This document shows positions 1 through 8,171 of a DNA stretch of 64,000 nucleotides, in pieces. The position numbers and the translations under genes were made by a program. The notes under the pieces were generated by a model. That model was not told the origin of the DNA and did no database searches. It worked only from the letters and a program-made list of their open reading frames with translations. The stretch's first letter is position 1. Every line of letters begins with the position of its first letter. The stretch is from contig NZ_JNXT01000021.1 of the NCBI RefSeq assembly GCF_000716675.1, positions 124,001 to 188,000 on the forward strand, in the 5' to 3' direction. The DNA comes from Streptomyces alboflavus (GTDB lineage Bacteria > Actinomycetota > Actinomycetes > Streptomycetales > Streptomycetaceae).

Positions 1-303
1 GGCGGCCGTGAACGTGTCGCCGTGGCCGACGGTGTGCACCCGCCCGGGGAAGGCCGCCGCGAGCTGCTCGGCGACGGACGCGAGGGTCCACAGCTCGGTG
101 GCCGGGTCGGCCTCCAGGGCGGCGCGCAGGTGTCCCTCGTGGAAGTGGTCGGGGTGCTCGTGCGTGACCAGGAGGGCGTCGGCCCCGGTCGCGGCGTCGT
201 CCTCGCTGAAGCCGCCGGGGTCGATGACGAGGAGGCGGCCGTCCTTCTCCAGGCGCACGCAGGCGTGGGACTTCTTGGTGAGCTTGATGGGTGACGTCGT
301 CAT
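1..303 (-). CDS. MBL-fold metallo-hydrolase, N-terminal part (runs off the left edge)
   Basis: Reading leftward from ATG 303 gives 101 codons and no stop before the window edge, so only the N-terminal part is present. The start reads MTTSPIKLTKKSHACVRLEK, then a VIDPGG strand, then THEHPDHFHEGH. This is the HxHxDH metal-binding motif of metallo-beta-lactamase-fold hydrolases. An AGGA lies a few bases upstream of the start. The simple N-terminus, without signal peptide, suggests a cytoplasmic single-domain hydrolase of the UlaG/UPF0173-like type. The substrate cannot be deduced. It lies just downstream of pcaL on the same strand (57 bp gap) and could be co-transcribed with it. Confidence 0.85.
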   Translation of the reverse strand, partial: MTTSPIKLTKKSHACVRLEKDGRLLVIDPGGFSEDDAATGADALLVTHEHPDHFHEGHLRAALEADPATELWTLASVAEQLAAAFPGRVHTVGHGDTFTAA

Positions 304-360
304 GCCCCCATCCTGCTCCTCGGGGCCGACCGGGGCGGCCCCGAGGGATGCGCCGCGCGG

Positions 361-1656
361 CTACTCCTGCGGTGTCGTCTCCTCGCGGATCACCTTCTGC
401 GCGACCCGGAACGCGCTGTTCGCCGCCGGGACCCCGCAGTACACGGCGGCCTGCAGCAGCACTTCCTTGATCTCGGCCGGGGTGAGGCCGTTGCGGAGCG
501 CGGCGCGGGTGTGGAACGCCAGCTCGTCCAGGTGGCCGCCCGCGACGAGGGCGGTGAGGGTGACGCAGCTGCGGGTGCGGCGGTCCAGGCCCTGGCGGTT
601 CCAGATCTCGCCCCAGGCGTAGCGGGTGACGAGGTCCTGGAAGTCCGCGGAGAACTCGTCGGCGGCGTCCATGGCCCGGTCGACGTGGGCGTCGCCGAGG
701 ACCTCGCGGCGGACCTTCATGCCCTGGGCGTACGCGTCGGGGCGGGCGTCCGTCGCCACCGGCTGCTCGACCGCGGCGATCTCGGCGACGGGCGCCGCCG
801 GGGGCGGGGCGAGCACGGGCTTGACCGGGGGCGCGGTGATGGCGTGCTGGCCGGTGGCGTGGGTGTCCGGTGCGGCCTGCCAGGCACTGGAGAAGTGGCG
901 TACGAGCAGGTCGGTGACCGCGGCGGGCTGTTCCACGGGGGCCAGGTGGGAGGCGCCGGGCACCACGGCGAGGCGGGCGTCCGGGATGCCCGCGACGAGG
1001 GTGCGGGCCTCGCCCTGTCCGGTCACCTGATCCTCGGAGCCGACCAGGACGAGGGTGGGCACTCCTATGCTGGCCAGCTCCGCGCGGATGTCGAAGGCGG
1101 CGAGCGCCTCGCAGGCGGCGATGTAGCAGCCGGGGTCGGTGGTGCGCACCATCTGCACGGCCCAGTCGGTGATGGCGGGCTGGGCGGCGGCGAAGCCGGG
1201 GGTGAACCAGCGCTCCGGGGAGCTGCGGGCGATGGGGTCGAGGCCGTTGGTGCGGACGATCACTCCGCGCTGGCGGAACTCGTCGGCGGTGCCGAACCGG
1301 GGCGAGGTGGCGATGAGCGCGAGCGAGGCGACGCGGTGCGGGTTGCGCAGCGCCAGTTCGGCGCCGATGGCGCCGCCGAGCGCACAGCCCGCGAACCCGA
1401 AGCGCTGCACGCCGAGCTCGTCGAGCGTGGCGAGCACGCGGCGGGCGAGTTCACCGACGGAGTCCACGGGGTGGGCGGGGGCACCGCCGTGTCCGGGCAT
1501 GTCGAAGCGGATGACCCGCCAGTTCTTGCTCAGTTCGGGCACCTGCCGGTCCCACATGTGCCATGTGGTGCCGAGGGAGGGGCCGAGGACCAGGACAGGG
1601 GCGTCTTCTGGCCCGTCAAAGCGGTATTGCAGGGCAGCAGTCTTCGTCTCACTCAC
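361..1656 (-). CDS. pcaL: Bifunctional 3-oxoadipate enol-lactonase / 4-carboxymuconolactone decarboxylase (PcaD-PcaC fusion)
   Basis: In the protocatechuate branch of the beta-ketoadipate pathway, PcaC decarboxylates gamma-carboxymuconolactone and PcaD hydrolyses the enol-lactone to beta-ketoadipate. This protein joins both. Residues 1-260 are an alpha/beta hydrolase (YRFDGPEDAPVLVLGPSLGT, oxyanion region, late His in GASHLAP). A Pro/Ala-rich linker follows at about 265-310, and then a carboxymuconolactone decarboxylase domain (RREVLGDAHVDRAM to AANSAFRVAQKVI). I chose GTG 1656 because VSETKTAALQYRF is where related proteins begin; ATG 1674 is possible. The nucleophile elbow reads GCALGG, with Ala where Ser is expected and Cys beside it. 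No other pca genes lie nearby. Length (431 aa) and domain order fit PcaL. Confidence 0.85.
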   Translation of the reverse strand: MSETKTAALQYRFDGPEDAPVLVLGPSLGTTWHMWDRQVPELSKNWRVIRFDMPGHGGAPAHPVDSVGELARRVLATLDELGVQRFGFAGCALGGAIGAELALRNPHRVASLALIATSPRFGTADEFRQRGVIVRTNGLDPIARSSPERWFTPGFAAAQPAITDWAVQMVRTTDPGCYIAACEALAAFDIRAELASIGVPTLVLVGSEDQVTGQGEARTLVAGIPDARLAVVPGASHLAPVEQPAAVTDLLVRHFSSAWQAAPDTHATGQHAITAPPVKPVLAPPPAAPVAEIAAVEQPVATDARPDAYAQGMKVRREVLGDAHVDRAMDAADEFSADFQDLVTRYAWGEIWNRQGLDRRTRSCVTLTALVAGGHLDELAFHTRAALRNGLTPAEIKEVLLQAAVYCGVPAANSAFRVAQKVIREETTPQE

Positions 1657-1763
1657 CCGTTCACGCTCGCACATCTCACAAAATCCCACCGACGGGGGTG
1701 GCGGTCTCCACCAAACCACCGCAGGTTTCCGCGGCGGGCGCGCACGCGTGCTCCCGGACCTCG

Positions 1764-1792
1764 CCCCCGGCCCGGCCCCCGTCGGCCGGGGG
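1764..1792 (-). terminator. Hairpin downstream of the PIG-L gene
   Basis: CCCCCGGCC (1764-1772) pairs with GGCCGGGGG (1784-1792) around an 11-nt loop. It begins two bases past the TGA of the PIG-L gene that ends at 1795. Streptomyces terminators often lack a U tract, so stem strength and position are the evidence. Confidence 0.6.
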
Positions 1793-1794
1793 GA

Positions 1795-2628
1795 TCAGCG
1801 CAGTCCGGCGAAGAGGTCGTTCTCGGGCAGGGCGGTGCCGGTGGCGTCCTGGACGCGTACGAAGGTCTCCATGCCCATCAGCTCGCCGAAGCGCTCCTTG
1901 CCCATCTTGAGGAAGAAGATGTTCTCGCCCTGGCTGGCGTGCGCGGCCAGGGCGTCGAACTTCTGGCCGCTGAACGCGGTGGTGTCGACCCACGTGCTGA
2001 TCTCGTCGTCGGGGAGTCCGATCTCGGCAAGCGCGGCGGCCTCGGCCGGGTCCGGCTCCGGCGCGTTGTCGTCGAGCTCGCGCAGGACCTCCTCGAACCG
2101 CCGCATCGTGGAGTGGGGCATCGTCGTCCAGTAGACCTTCGGCGTCAGGTCGGTCATCTCCAGCGCCGCCATCGTGATGCGGTGGGCCTGGATGTGGTCG
2201 GGGTGGCCGTAGAAGCCGTTCTCGTCATAGGTGACGACCACATCGGGGCGGTAGTGCCGTATGAGGTCCGCGAGCCGGGCGGCGCCTTCCGCCACGGGCG
2301 TCTGCCAGAAGGAGCCGGGGGCGTCGTTGCTCGGCCAGCCCATCATCCCGGAGTCGGCGTAGTCCAGGGTCTCCAGATCGCTGACCTTCAGGACGTCGCA
2401 GCTCTCCTGGAGCTCTCGCCTGCGCATCGCGACGACGGCCGCCGGATCGTGCCCGGGATCGCCCGGCTTGGCGCCCCCCGCTCCGTCGCCGCAACCGCCG
2501 TCGGTACAGGTCACGAGAACGGTCCGGATGCCCTCCGCCGCGTACCGCGCGAGGATCCCTCCCGTTCCGGTGGCCTCGTCATCGGGGTGGGCGTGCACAG
2601 CCATCAGCGTCAAGGGCCGGTCAGTCAT
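1795..2628 (-). CDS. PIG-L (LmbE-like) family deacetylase
   Basis: A 277-aa protein beginning MTDRPLTLMAVHAHPDDEA. AHPDDE is the zinc-binding motif of PIG-L/LmbE enzymes. The second signature, TYDENGFYGHPDHIQAHRIT, carries the HPDH metal and catalytic residues. This family removes acetyl groups from GlcNAc-type sugars or cleaves mycothiol conjugates (MshB, Mca). The TYDENG..HPDH stretch and the C-terminal KFDALAAHASQ segment resemble Mca/MshB, but the protein is not close enough to assign the substrate. The start is fixed by a strong GGAGGA 7 nt upstream. There is no signal peptide, so it is cytoplasmic. The APH-like gene is divergent, sharing a 156-bp promoter region. Mca-like or natural-product deacetylase roles are both open. 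Confidence 0.85.
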   Translation of the reverse strand: MTDRPLTLMAVHAHPDDEATGTGGILARYAAEGIRTVLVTCTDGGCGDGAGGAKPGDPGHDPAAVVAMRRRELQESCDVLKVSDLETLDYADSGMMGWPSNDAPGSFWQTPVAEGAARLADLIRHYRPDVVVTYDENGFYGHPDHIQAHRITMAALEMTDLTPKVYWTTMPHSTMRRFEEVLRELDDNAPEPDPAEAAALAEIGLPDDEISTWVDTTAFSGQKFDALAAHASQGENIFFLKMGKERFGELMGMETFVRVQDATGTALPENDLFAGLR

Positions 2629-2784
2629 GGATCTTTCCTCCCGCGGAAGTACATCGGTCCGGGCGTGCGGCAGTCGTGCCGCACTTCCGGTGCAACAGCG
2701 CCGACGGGACCCGCTGTTCCTGGCGTCGTCCGGCACACGGAAAACCCGGCGACGTCGACGGTCGTCCCCGGGACACTGGTCGCC

Positions 2785-3531
2785 ATGGATGCGATCGAAG
2801 TCGTCGTCGCCCACTCCGAGCGCGCGACCCTGCGCGTCGGCGACGTGTTCCTGAAGGTGGACGCCGATCAGGCGCGCGTCGGCATCGAGGTCGAGGCCAT
2901 GGCCCTGACCCCGGTCCCGACGCCGGAGGTCCTGTGGCACAAGCCGCCCGTGCTCGCCCTCGCCGCACTCCCGGGGACGGCCATCGGCCGCCTCGGCGAG
3001 CCGTCGACCGCGTCACCGGCGGCCTGGGCCGCGGCGGGCGCCGCCATCCGCACGCTGCACGACGCGCCCCTGCCGTCCCGGTCCGGCCGGGCGGGCCGGA
3101 GCGTCGACGAGCTGACGGCGGAGCTCGACGCCGAGTGCGGGTGGCTCGTGGCGAACGACGTCCTGCCCGCCGACCTGGTCACCCGCAGCCGCCGGATCGC
3201 CGAGGCCGCGCTCCGCCCCTGGACCCCGGCGTTCACCCACGGCGACCTGCAGGTCGCCCACGTGTTCGTCGACGGCGACGAGGTCACCGGCGTCCTCGAC
3301 TGGTCCGAGGCGGGCCGGGGCGACGCCCTGTACGACCTCGCCACCGTGACGCTCGGGCATCGGGAACACCTCGGCGACGTCATCGCCGGCTACGGCACCG
3401 ACGTCGACCTCGACGTGATCCGCGCGTGGTGGGCGTTGCGCAGCCTGCTGGGCGTCCGCTGGCTGATCGAGCACGGCTTCGACCCGTCCACGCCGGGCTG
3501 CGAGGTCGACGTGCTCAAGTCCCTGATGTGA
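2785..3531 (+). CDS. APH-family aminoglycoside/choline kinase-like phosphotransferase
   Basis: A 248-aa protein with the late APH motifs: THGDLQVAHV at 151-160 (catalytic Asp154) and GVLDWSEAGRGDALYDLA from 169 (Mg-binding Asp172). The N-lobe is short (DVFLKVD, with Lys24 as candidate ATP-binding lysine). The family transfers the ATP gamma-phosphate to hydroxyls of antibiotics or small metabolites. The Brenner motif HGDxxxxN normally ends in an Asn that binds magnesium; here it is His159. This may lower or alter activity. It is monocistronic and divergent from the PIG-L gene. Substrate unknown; resistance should not be assumed. Confidence 0.8.
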   Translation: MDAIEVVVAHSERATLRVGDVFLKVDADQARVGIEVEAMALTPVPTPEVLWHKPPVLALAALPGTAIGRLGEPSTASPAAWAAAGAAIRTLHDAPLPSRSGRAGRSVDELTAELDAECGWLVANDVLPADLVTRSRRIAEAALRPWTPAFTHGDLQVAHVFVDGDEVTGVLDWSEAGRGDALYDLATVTLGHREHLGDVIAGYGTDVDLDVIRAWWALRSLLGVRWLIEHGFDPSTPGCEVDVLKSLM

Positions 3532-3535
3532 GGGT

Positions 3536-3598
3536 GCCGGGTCGGCTCGCCCCCCCTCTGCCGGGTCGGCTCGCCCCTCAGCCGGGTCGGCTCACCCC
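3536..3598. repeat. Three copies of an 18-bp repeat between convergent genes
   Basis: GCCGGGTCGGCTCGCCCC occurs at 3536-3553 and 3560-3577, and with one change (G to A) at 3581-3598. The last copy carries the stop codon of the GNAT gene (3592-3594). The array fills the whole gap between the APH-like gene (ends 3531) and the convergent GNAT gene. No hairpin is obvious within it. It could have arisen by slippage or act in termination. Confidence 0.85.
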
Positions 3599-4458
3599 TT
3601 CAAGGTGTAGAAGTGGATGGGGGTGTTCGGCTCGAACCCGATCCGCGGGTACACGGGAGCCCCGGCCTCGGTCGCGTGCAACGTGGCGCGGGTCAGGCCG
3701 GTGGCGCGGGCGCCCTCGTGCAGCGCCTTGCGCGTGACGGCCTCGCCGTAGCCCCGGCGCTGCCAGTCCGGGTCGGTGGCGACGAAGGCGACGAAGAGCC
3801 GGCCTTCCGCCTCGACCGTCGCGGCGCACGCCACCGCGACGTCGCCCCGCATGGCCAGGTAGGCGAACATCTCGCTCTTCCAGTACGCGGATCCGGCCAT
3901 CCCGACGCGGCCTTCCTCCAGGGGGAACCCATAGGCGCGCGACTGGAGGTCCGCGTAGGCCCGCAGGTGCTCGTCGGTGCGCACGCGCACGAACGTCAGG
4001 TCGGGGTGGACCGGGTCGGGGACGGGCAGCAGGTCTCCGGCCATGCCCGTGCCGGGGAAGGCGTGCTCGAAGCCGGCCCGCTCGGCCGCCGGGGCCAGCG
4101 CGGTGCGGGCCTCCTCGTCGAGCAGGTCCTCGAAGAGCCACAGGAAGCCCGGGTTCTTCTTCGCGCGCATGATGTCCGCCGCCTGGCCCAGGCGTTCCGC
4201 GAGGAGTTCGGGTCCCGCGCCCTGGTCGGTCAGCGTGACGCAGTTCCAGAACGAGAACGGGGAGTCGGCCCAGCGGACGGCGATGCCGGGCAGGTCGCGC
4301 ACGTCCGCGTCCGCGTCGCGGTCGAGCACCATGGCGCGCCAGGCCACCGTGAGCTGCCGTGCCGATTCGATGGACTCCTTGAGACCAGTCACCGTACTCC
4401 CCTGGGTCGTTGCGGTCGTCGCAGTCGTGGCGGCCCCCGCACGTGGTGTCGCCGTCAT
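3592..4458 (-). CDS. GNAT-family N-acetyltransferase
   Basis: A 288-aa protein. The C-terminal 130 residues form a GNAT fold: CAATVEAEGRLFVAFVATDPDWQRRGYGEAVTR contains the acetyl-CoA pyrophosphate loop (Q/RxxGxG/A-type, QRRGYGEA), followed by the GARATGLTRATLHATEAG strand and YPRIGFEPNTPIHFYTL. The N-terminal half probably supplies substrate binding or a degenerate second GNAT domain. The first 25 residues are Thr/Ala-rich low complexity, so a start at a downstream codon is possible. Its ATG overlaps the permease stop by one base (TGATG), so the two genes are translationally coupled. The enzyme may acetylate something the permease imports. Confidence 0.85.
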   Translation of the reverse strand: MTATPRAGAATTATTATTQGSTVTGLKESIESARQLTVAWRAMVLDRDADADVRDLPGIAVRWADSPFSFWNCVTLTDQGAGPELLAERLGQAADIMRAKKNPGFLWLFEDLLDEEARTALAPAAERAGFEHAFPGTGMAGDLLPVPDPVHPDLTFVRVRTDEHLRAYADLQSRAYGFPLEEGRVGMAGSAYWKSEMFAYLAMRGDVAVACAATVEAEGRLFVAFVATDPDWQRRGYGEAVTRKALHEGARATGLTRATLHATEAGAPVYPRIGFEPNTPIHFYTLKG

Positions 4459-5984
4459 CAGATGATGCCCTCGAACTGCTTGTCCTCGCTGGGGGAACTG
4501 GAGCGGGGCACGTGGTAGGAACTGCGTCCGAAGCGTCGCCACACGGCGGCGATGAGGAAGGCCACCACGACGGCGACGGGGGTGTAGTTGAAGGTCGTGG
4601 CGGTGACCGGGCTGCTCTGCGGCAGCAGGAAGAGGATCGTGACCGCGCCGGCCCACAGCACCGCCACCCAGCCGATCGGCCGGCTCCAGCGGCCCAGGTT
4701 CCAGGGCCCCGGGGTGAACCGGTCGCGGTGGATCAGCCGCAGCAGCACCGGGATGGCGTAGGCCGAGGTGAAGCCCACGGCCGAGATGGCGGTCACCGCC
4801 GAGAACGCCGTCGAGGAGTACAGGGACGGCAGCGCGAGCACGAAGGCCACGACGACCGCGAGCCAGACCGCGTTGGCGGGGATGGCGGTGCGGGGGCTGA
4901 CCTTCTTCCAGTGCCCGGAGCCGGGCAGGGCGCCGTCCCGGGCGAAGGCGTAGATCATCCGGCTGGCGCTCGCGGTCACGGTGTAGCCGCACAGGAACTG
5001 GGCCACGATGATCACGAGAAGCAGTGCCTTGGCCGCCGCCTCGCCCAGCGCGTCGAGGAGGATCTGTGCCACCGGTACGCCGGTCGAGCCGCCCAGGGTC
5101 GCGGCGTAGTCCTGGATGGCGAAAAGGAGCGTGAGCAGCAGGATGCCGCCGGCGATCCAGGACACCGCCACCGAGCGGAAGATCCCGCGGGCCGCGGCGA
5201 CGGAGGCGTGGTTGGTCTCCTCGCTCAGGTGGGCCGAGGTGTCGTAGCCGGCCAGGGCGAAGACCGGAAGGAGCATGCCGATCAGGATCACGTAGATCGG
5301 GACGCCCCAGCCGGTGTTGTTGGTGAACTCGGTGAAGACGAAGCCGGCGGACTGGTGGTCGGAGGGCACGAACGCCAGGGAGCCGATGATGACGACGGCC
5401 CCCGCCAGGTGCCACCACGCGCTCACGGACGTCAGGATGTTCATCAGGCGGGTGCCGAAGAGGTTCAGGACCGCGTGCAGCGCGAGGATGATCCCGTACA
5501 GGAGCAGCAGGGATTCCGGTGTCGGCTCGTAGCCGAACTGCAGGTTCATCCACGCGGCGGTGAACGTCGCGATGCCGTAGTCCTGGGCGGCGATGCCGCC
5601 GAGCAGGCCGAGGAGGTTGAGCCAGCCGGTGTACCAGCTCCAGCGCTCGCCGCCGAGCTGGCGCGCCATGTAGTACAGGCCGCCGCTGGTGGGGTAGCGG
5701 GAGGTTATCTCCGCCAGGGCGGCGGCCAGGCACAGCACCAGCGGGCCGACGGCGAGCCAGCCCCACATGATCACCGCGGGGCCTCCCGAGTTCAGGCCGA
5801 ACCCGAAGAGGAGCAGGGTCCCGGACATGATCGAGATGACCGAGAGGGAGGCGGAGAAGTTGCCGAAGGCGCCCATGCGACGGTGCAGTTGCTGGGTGTA
5901 GCCAAGCGACTGGAGGATGCGTGCGTCCTCCCCGTCGTCATGGACCGGGTTCGGCTGCTGGCGCCGTGCTCTTACCGATGTCAT
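4458..5984 (-). CDS. APC-superfamily amino acid/amine permease
   Basis: A 508-aa, 12-helix transporter. After a 40-residue cytoplasmic N-terminus (LGYTQQLHRRMGAFGNFSAS) comes TM1 with the unwound region FSASLSVISIMSGTLLLFGFGL. TM2-TM3 carry EITSRYPTSGGLYYMARQLG, the loop typical of the GABA/choline/basic amino acid branch (BAT1/UGA4-like). GYDTSAHLSEETNHAS near the middle is another conserved APC motif. The protein should import an amino acid, GABA or polyamine by proton symport. GGAGAA lies 5 nt before ATG 5984. It is first in a two-gene operon with the GNAT gene. Substrate is inferred only at family level. Confidence 0.9.
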   Translation of the reverse strand: MTSVRARRQQPNPVHDDGEDARILQSLGYTQQLHRRMGAFGNFSASLSVISIMSGTLLLFGFGLNSGGPAVIMWGWLAVGPLVLCLAAALAEITSRYPTSGGLYYMARQLGGERWSWYTGWLNLLGLLGGIAAQDYGIATFTAAWMNLQFGYEPTPESLLLLYGIILALHAVLNLFGTRLMNILTSVSAWWHLAGAVVIIGSLAFVPSDHQSAGFVFTEFTNNTGWGVPIYVILIGMLLPVFALAGYDTSAHLSEETNHASVAAARGIFRSVAVSWIAGGILLLTLLFAIQDYAATLGGSTGVPVAQILLDALGEAAAKALLLVIIVAQFLCGYTVTASASRMIYAFARDGALPGSGHWKKVSPRTAIPANAVWLAVVVAFVLALPSLYSSTAFSAVTAISAVGFTSAYAIPVLLRLIHRDRFTPGPWNLGRWSRPIGWVAVLWAGAVTILFLLPQSSPVTATTFNYTPVAVVVAFLIAAVWRRFGRSSYHVPRSSSPSEDKQFEGII

Positions 5985-6060
5985 GGGTTCTCCGCACAGG
6001 GACTGAAAGAAGGGGTGCAGGCGGGGTGACTGCCGGGCCGCCAGGGGGACGTGGCGGCGG

Positions 6061-7077
6061 TCACGGGTGTTCTCCCGTGGGCCGGGGATGGGATCTCAGG
6101 CAGGCGACGCGGTCCTCCTCGAACGCCTTTCGCCACTGGTCCTCGGGATAGCGGGCGTCGTACTGCCACGGGGCCGGAGTGGCGAAGTCGCCGATGGCGT
6201 CGAAGACCTCGGTCGCCCACCGGGCGAAACCGCCCCTTGCCAGGGCGTAGGCGAGGTAGTTCAGATCCAGTTGGGAGCTGGTGGCCGGATCGCACTTCCG
6301 GAACCAGCCCTCGAACGCCTGCGTGACGGCCCGGGTGATGTCCTCCCTGGTCCACAGCAGGTTCAGCATGACCTCGGCGCCTCTGTCCCGTCGCTCCCTG
6401 TGCTCCTGGACCCGGGCGTGGAGGGGCAGCAGGAGCAGGGGCGAGTCGGGCGGCGCGAAGGAGACCGTCCAGCGGGCGAAGTCCGTCGCGACGGCCTGGC
6501 GGCCCGCGGGGCCCGGGCGCGCCTGGAGGGCCTGGGACATGCGGTGCCAGGCCTCGCGGTTGTACTGGTCCCTTCGGTGCGCTTCCCCCAGCAGGCCCCA
6601 GGGCCCGCGGGGCAGCAGGTACTCGTGGGGCGGCGGTGCCACGTCGTGCTCCGGGTGGAGTCCCGCCGTGTCCGTCTCGGCCAGGGCCAGACGGCAGATC
6701 CAGGGCACCGCGTCGTCGGGGTTGCCCTCGGCCGCGCGGTGGCACGCGTCCCGGGCCCGGGCCACGAGCTTCTCCAGGTCCTGGGCCTTGCGGTAGTCGC
6801 GCGCCCAGTTCCTGCGGTGGGCCTGCAGCACCCGTTCGGTGGCGACCCTGGCGTACATCACCCGGGCGGCGAGGCTCTCCGGTTCCTCCTTGAGCCACAG
6901 CTCCACGACGTTGGCCTGAGCCGCGACGATCCCGAGGACCTGGGTACGGGACGTCCACTGCGGCCAGTTGCCCGTCCGGGCGAGCACCTGCCGCATCTCC
7001 ATCCAGTAGCCCGCCTGAATGTCCTGCACCGCCGCGTAGAGGTCTCTGTCACGGCCGGCCGGGTTCGAACTCGCCAT
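6061..7077 (-). CDS. Hypothetical protein, helical repeat-like
   Basis: A 338-aa soluble protein that I do not assign to a named family. It is rich in Arg, Trp and Ala helices (AAQANVVELWLKEEPESLAARVMYARVATERVLQAHRRN), with stretches resembling tetratricopeptide-type helical hairpins (DLEKLVARARDACHRAAEGNPDDAVPWICRLALAE). No signal peptide, transmembrane segment or catalytic motif is visible. ATG 7077 is chosen because AGAGGGA lies 6 nt upstream; a start 27 bp further up has no ribosome site. It lies downstream of a 1.1-kb gene-free stretch that carries tandem palindromes and may contain its promoter. It is separated from the permease gene by about 75 bp and could be transcribed with it. Confidence 0.65.
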   Translation of the reverse strand: MASSNPAGRDRDLYAAVQDIQAGYWMEMRQVLARTGNWPQWTSRTQVLGIVAAQANVVELWLKEEPESLAARVMYARVATERVLQAHRRNWARDYRKAQDLEKLVARARDACHRAAEGNPDDAVPWICRLALAETDTAGLHPEHDVAPPPHEYLLPRGPWGLLGEAHRRDQYNREAWHRMSQALQARPGPAGRQAVATDFARWTVSFAPPDSPLLLLPLHARVQEHRERRDRGAEVMLNLLWTREDITRAVTQAFEGWFRKCDPATSSQLDLNYLAYALARGGFARWATEVFDAIGDFATPAPWQYDARYPEDQWRKAFEEDRVACLRSHPRPTGEHP

Positions 7078-7364
7078 CAACGTCCCTCTCGGCCGGCCGG
7101 CCACAGGGCGGGCCGGAGGAGGCCGTGGGGCCGCTCGGGGCGTGCTTCGCGGCGGTCCGCCCGCTGGTCGCTGCCGTCAGCACTGGGCCTCGCCGAGTGA
7201 CGTGAGCACGACACCAGACGGTGTGCGCTGGCGGTCATAGACAGAGGACCCCTCGGACAGTCGGGACGGAGCGGCACGGTGGCGCAGGGACAGCGGCGTG
7301 GGCTGACGGGCGGCGCGGAGACGACCGACGGCCCGTCAACTGGGCCGACGCCTTTCGCCCTTCG

Positions 7365-7400
7365 CAGGTAGCGCGTGCCTGACAGGTACTTAAGTGCCTG
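7365..7400. promoter_or_regulatory. Two tandem inverted repeats, CAGGTA...TGCCTG, possible operator
   Basis: CAGGTAGCGCGTGCCTG (7365-7381) is followed after one base by CAGGTACTTAAGTGCCTG (7383-7400). Both share the half-sites CAGGTA and TGCCTG, so the same imperfect dyad occurs twice, centred about 18-19 bp apart. This is the usual look of a cooperative repressor site. The nearest start codon served would be ATG 7077, about 290 bp away. The cognate protein is unknown. Confidence 0.4.
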
Positions 7401-7995
7401 AAGAGGCGCATGACCAGAGAATCCCAAGATTCTTCTGTCGCGCAGAAGCTAGTTTCGGCCACCTCGTTTCCGTACGTCGCCATCCGTGACCGAACCCGTC
7501 GGCGACACCACTTGGACGGTGCGCGCCACCACGGCTCGAACACTCGCGACCCCGCGCGAACAGGCATGCGAAACAGGACCGCCACCCTGGGCCGAAGCAC
7601 GACGACCCCTCACTGACCTGGCCGTATTCCGCGCTCGGCGCGGTTCACGACCGCCCGCACACCAGGGAAGCGCGGACCGACTCACACCGCGGACGGACAA
7701 TTGAACACGAGTCAGCCGTACGGCCCGACGAGGCGGCACGACCGCTCACCGCGACCGCGCACCGCTCGTCACGGATCCGCCGGGGCCGCCCGGACAACGC
7801 TTCCTCGCCACCCGTGACGGCCACCCGCCGGGCAGCGAAATCAAGCACAGGCACGGTCACTTCGGCGCGCCGCCGTGACACGATCTTCTTCCTGGGCCCC
7901 GGTTCCGCACCGGCATACCGGGGCCACCCACCCGATGAGGGGCACTGTCAAGGCGTATACGGGACAGGCACGCCGCGGGCCGCGACGGCACGACA

Positions 7996-8013
7996 GGTGC
8001 CCGTTGGGGCACC
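7996..8013. terminator. Hairpin, possible terminator of the large SARP gene
   Basis: GGTGCCC and GGGCACC form a perfect 7-bp stem around GTTG. It lies about 160 bp beyond the SARP stop codon at 8172. No U tract. Distance makes the role uncertain. Confidence 0.35.
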
Positions 8014-8171
8014 GGGTCCGGGCACGCACGGGATGCAGCGTGACGATCTCCCGACGCGGAGTCATTCGGCCAGTTCGATACGGTCGTCACCGTCCGTGAT
8101 CACGTGCCGTCATAGGGGTAAGTACGAGGAGATCAGGGCGAAGCAGGCGAACAGCAGGGACCGGGGCGGTT

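Larger units (their letters stand above)
7078..8171. other. Gene-free intergenic region of 1.1 kb
   Basis: Short open frames occur on both strands, but none has Streptomyces codon bias with a credible ribosome site and none translates to anything recognisable. The middle (7380-7720) is visibly less G+C-rich than its surroundings. Structures seen: two tandem palindromes at 7365-7400, CGTGATCACG near 8095, and a hairpin at 7996-8013. It separates the start of the unknown gene (7077) from the 3' end of the large SARP (8172). It may hold the promoter of the former, an untranslated RNA, or the remains of a lost gene. Confidence 0.6.

Noticed and set aside
511..3531. A 1006-codon plus-strand frame ending in the APH-like protein
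   Set aside because: Only the last 248 codons (from ATG 2785) have family motifs. The earlier part is the antisense of pcaL and the PIG-L gene.
3592..5766. A 724-codon minus-strand frame suggesting a permease-acetyltransferase fusion
   Set aside because: The upstream part is an out-of-frame shadow of the permease gene (Arg/Pro-rich). The GNAT protein starts at ATG 4458, coupled to the permease stop.
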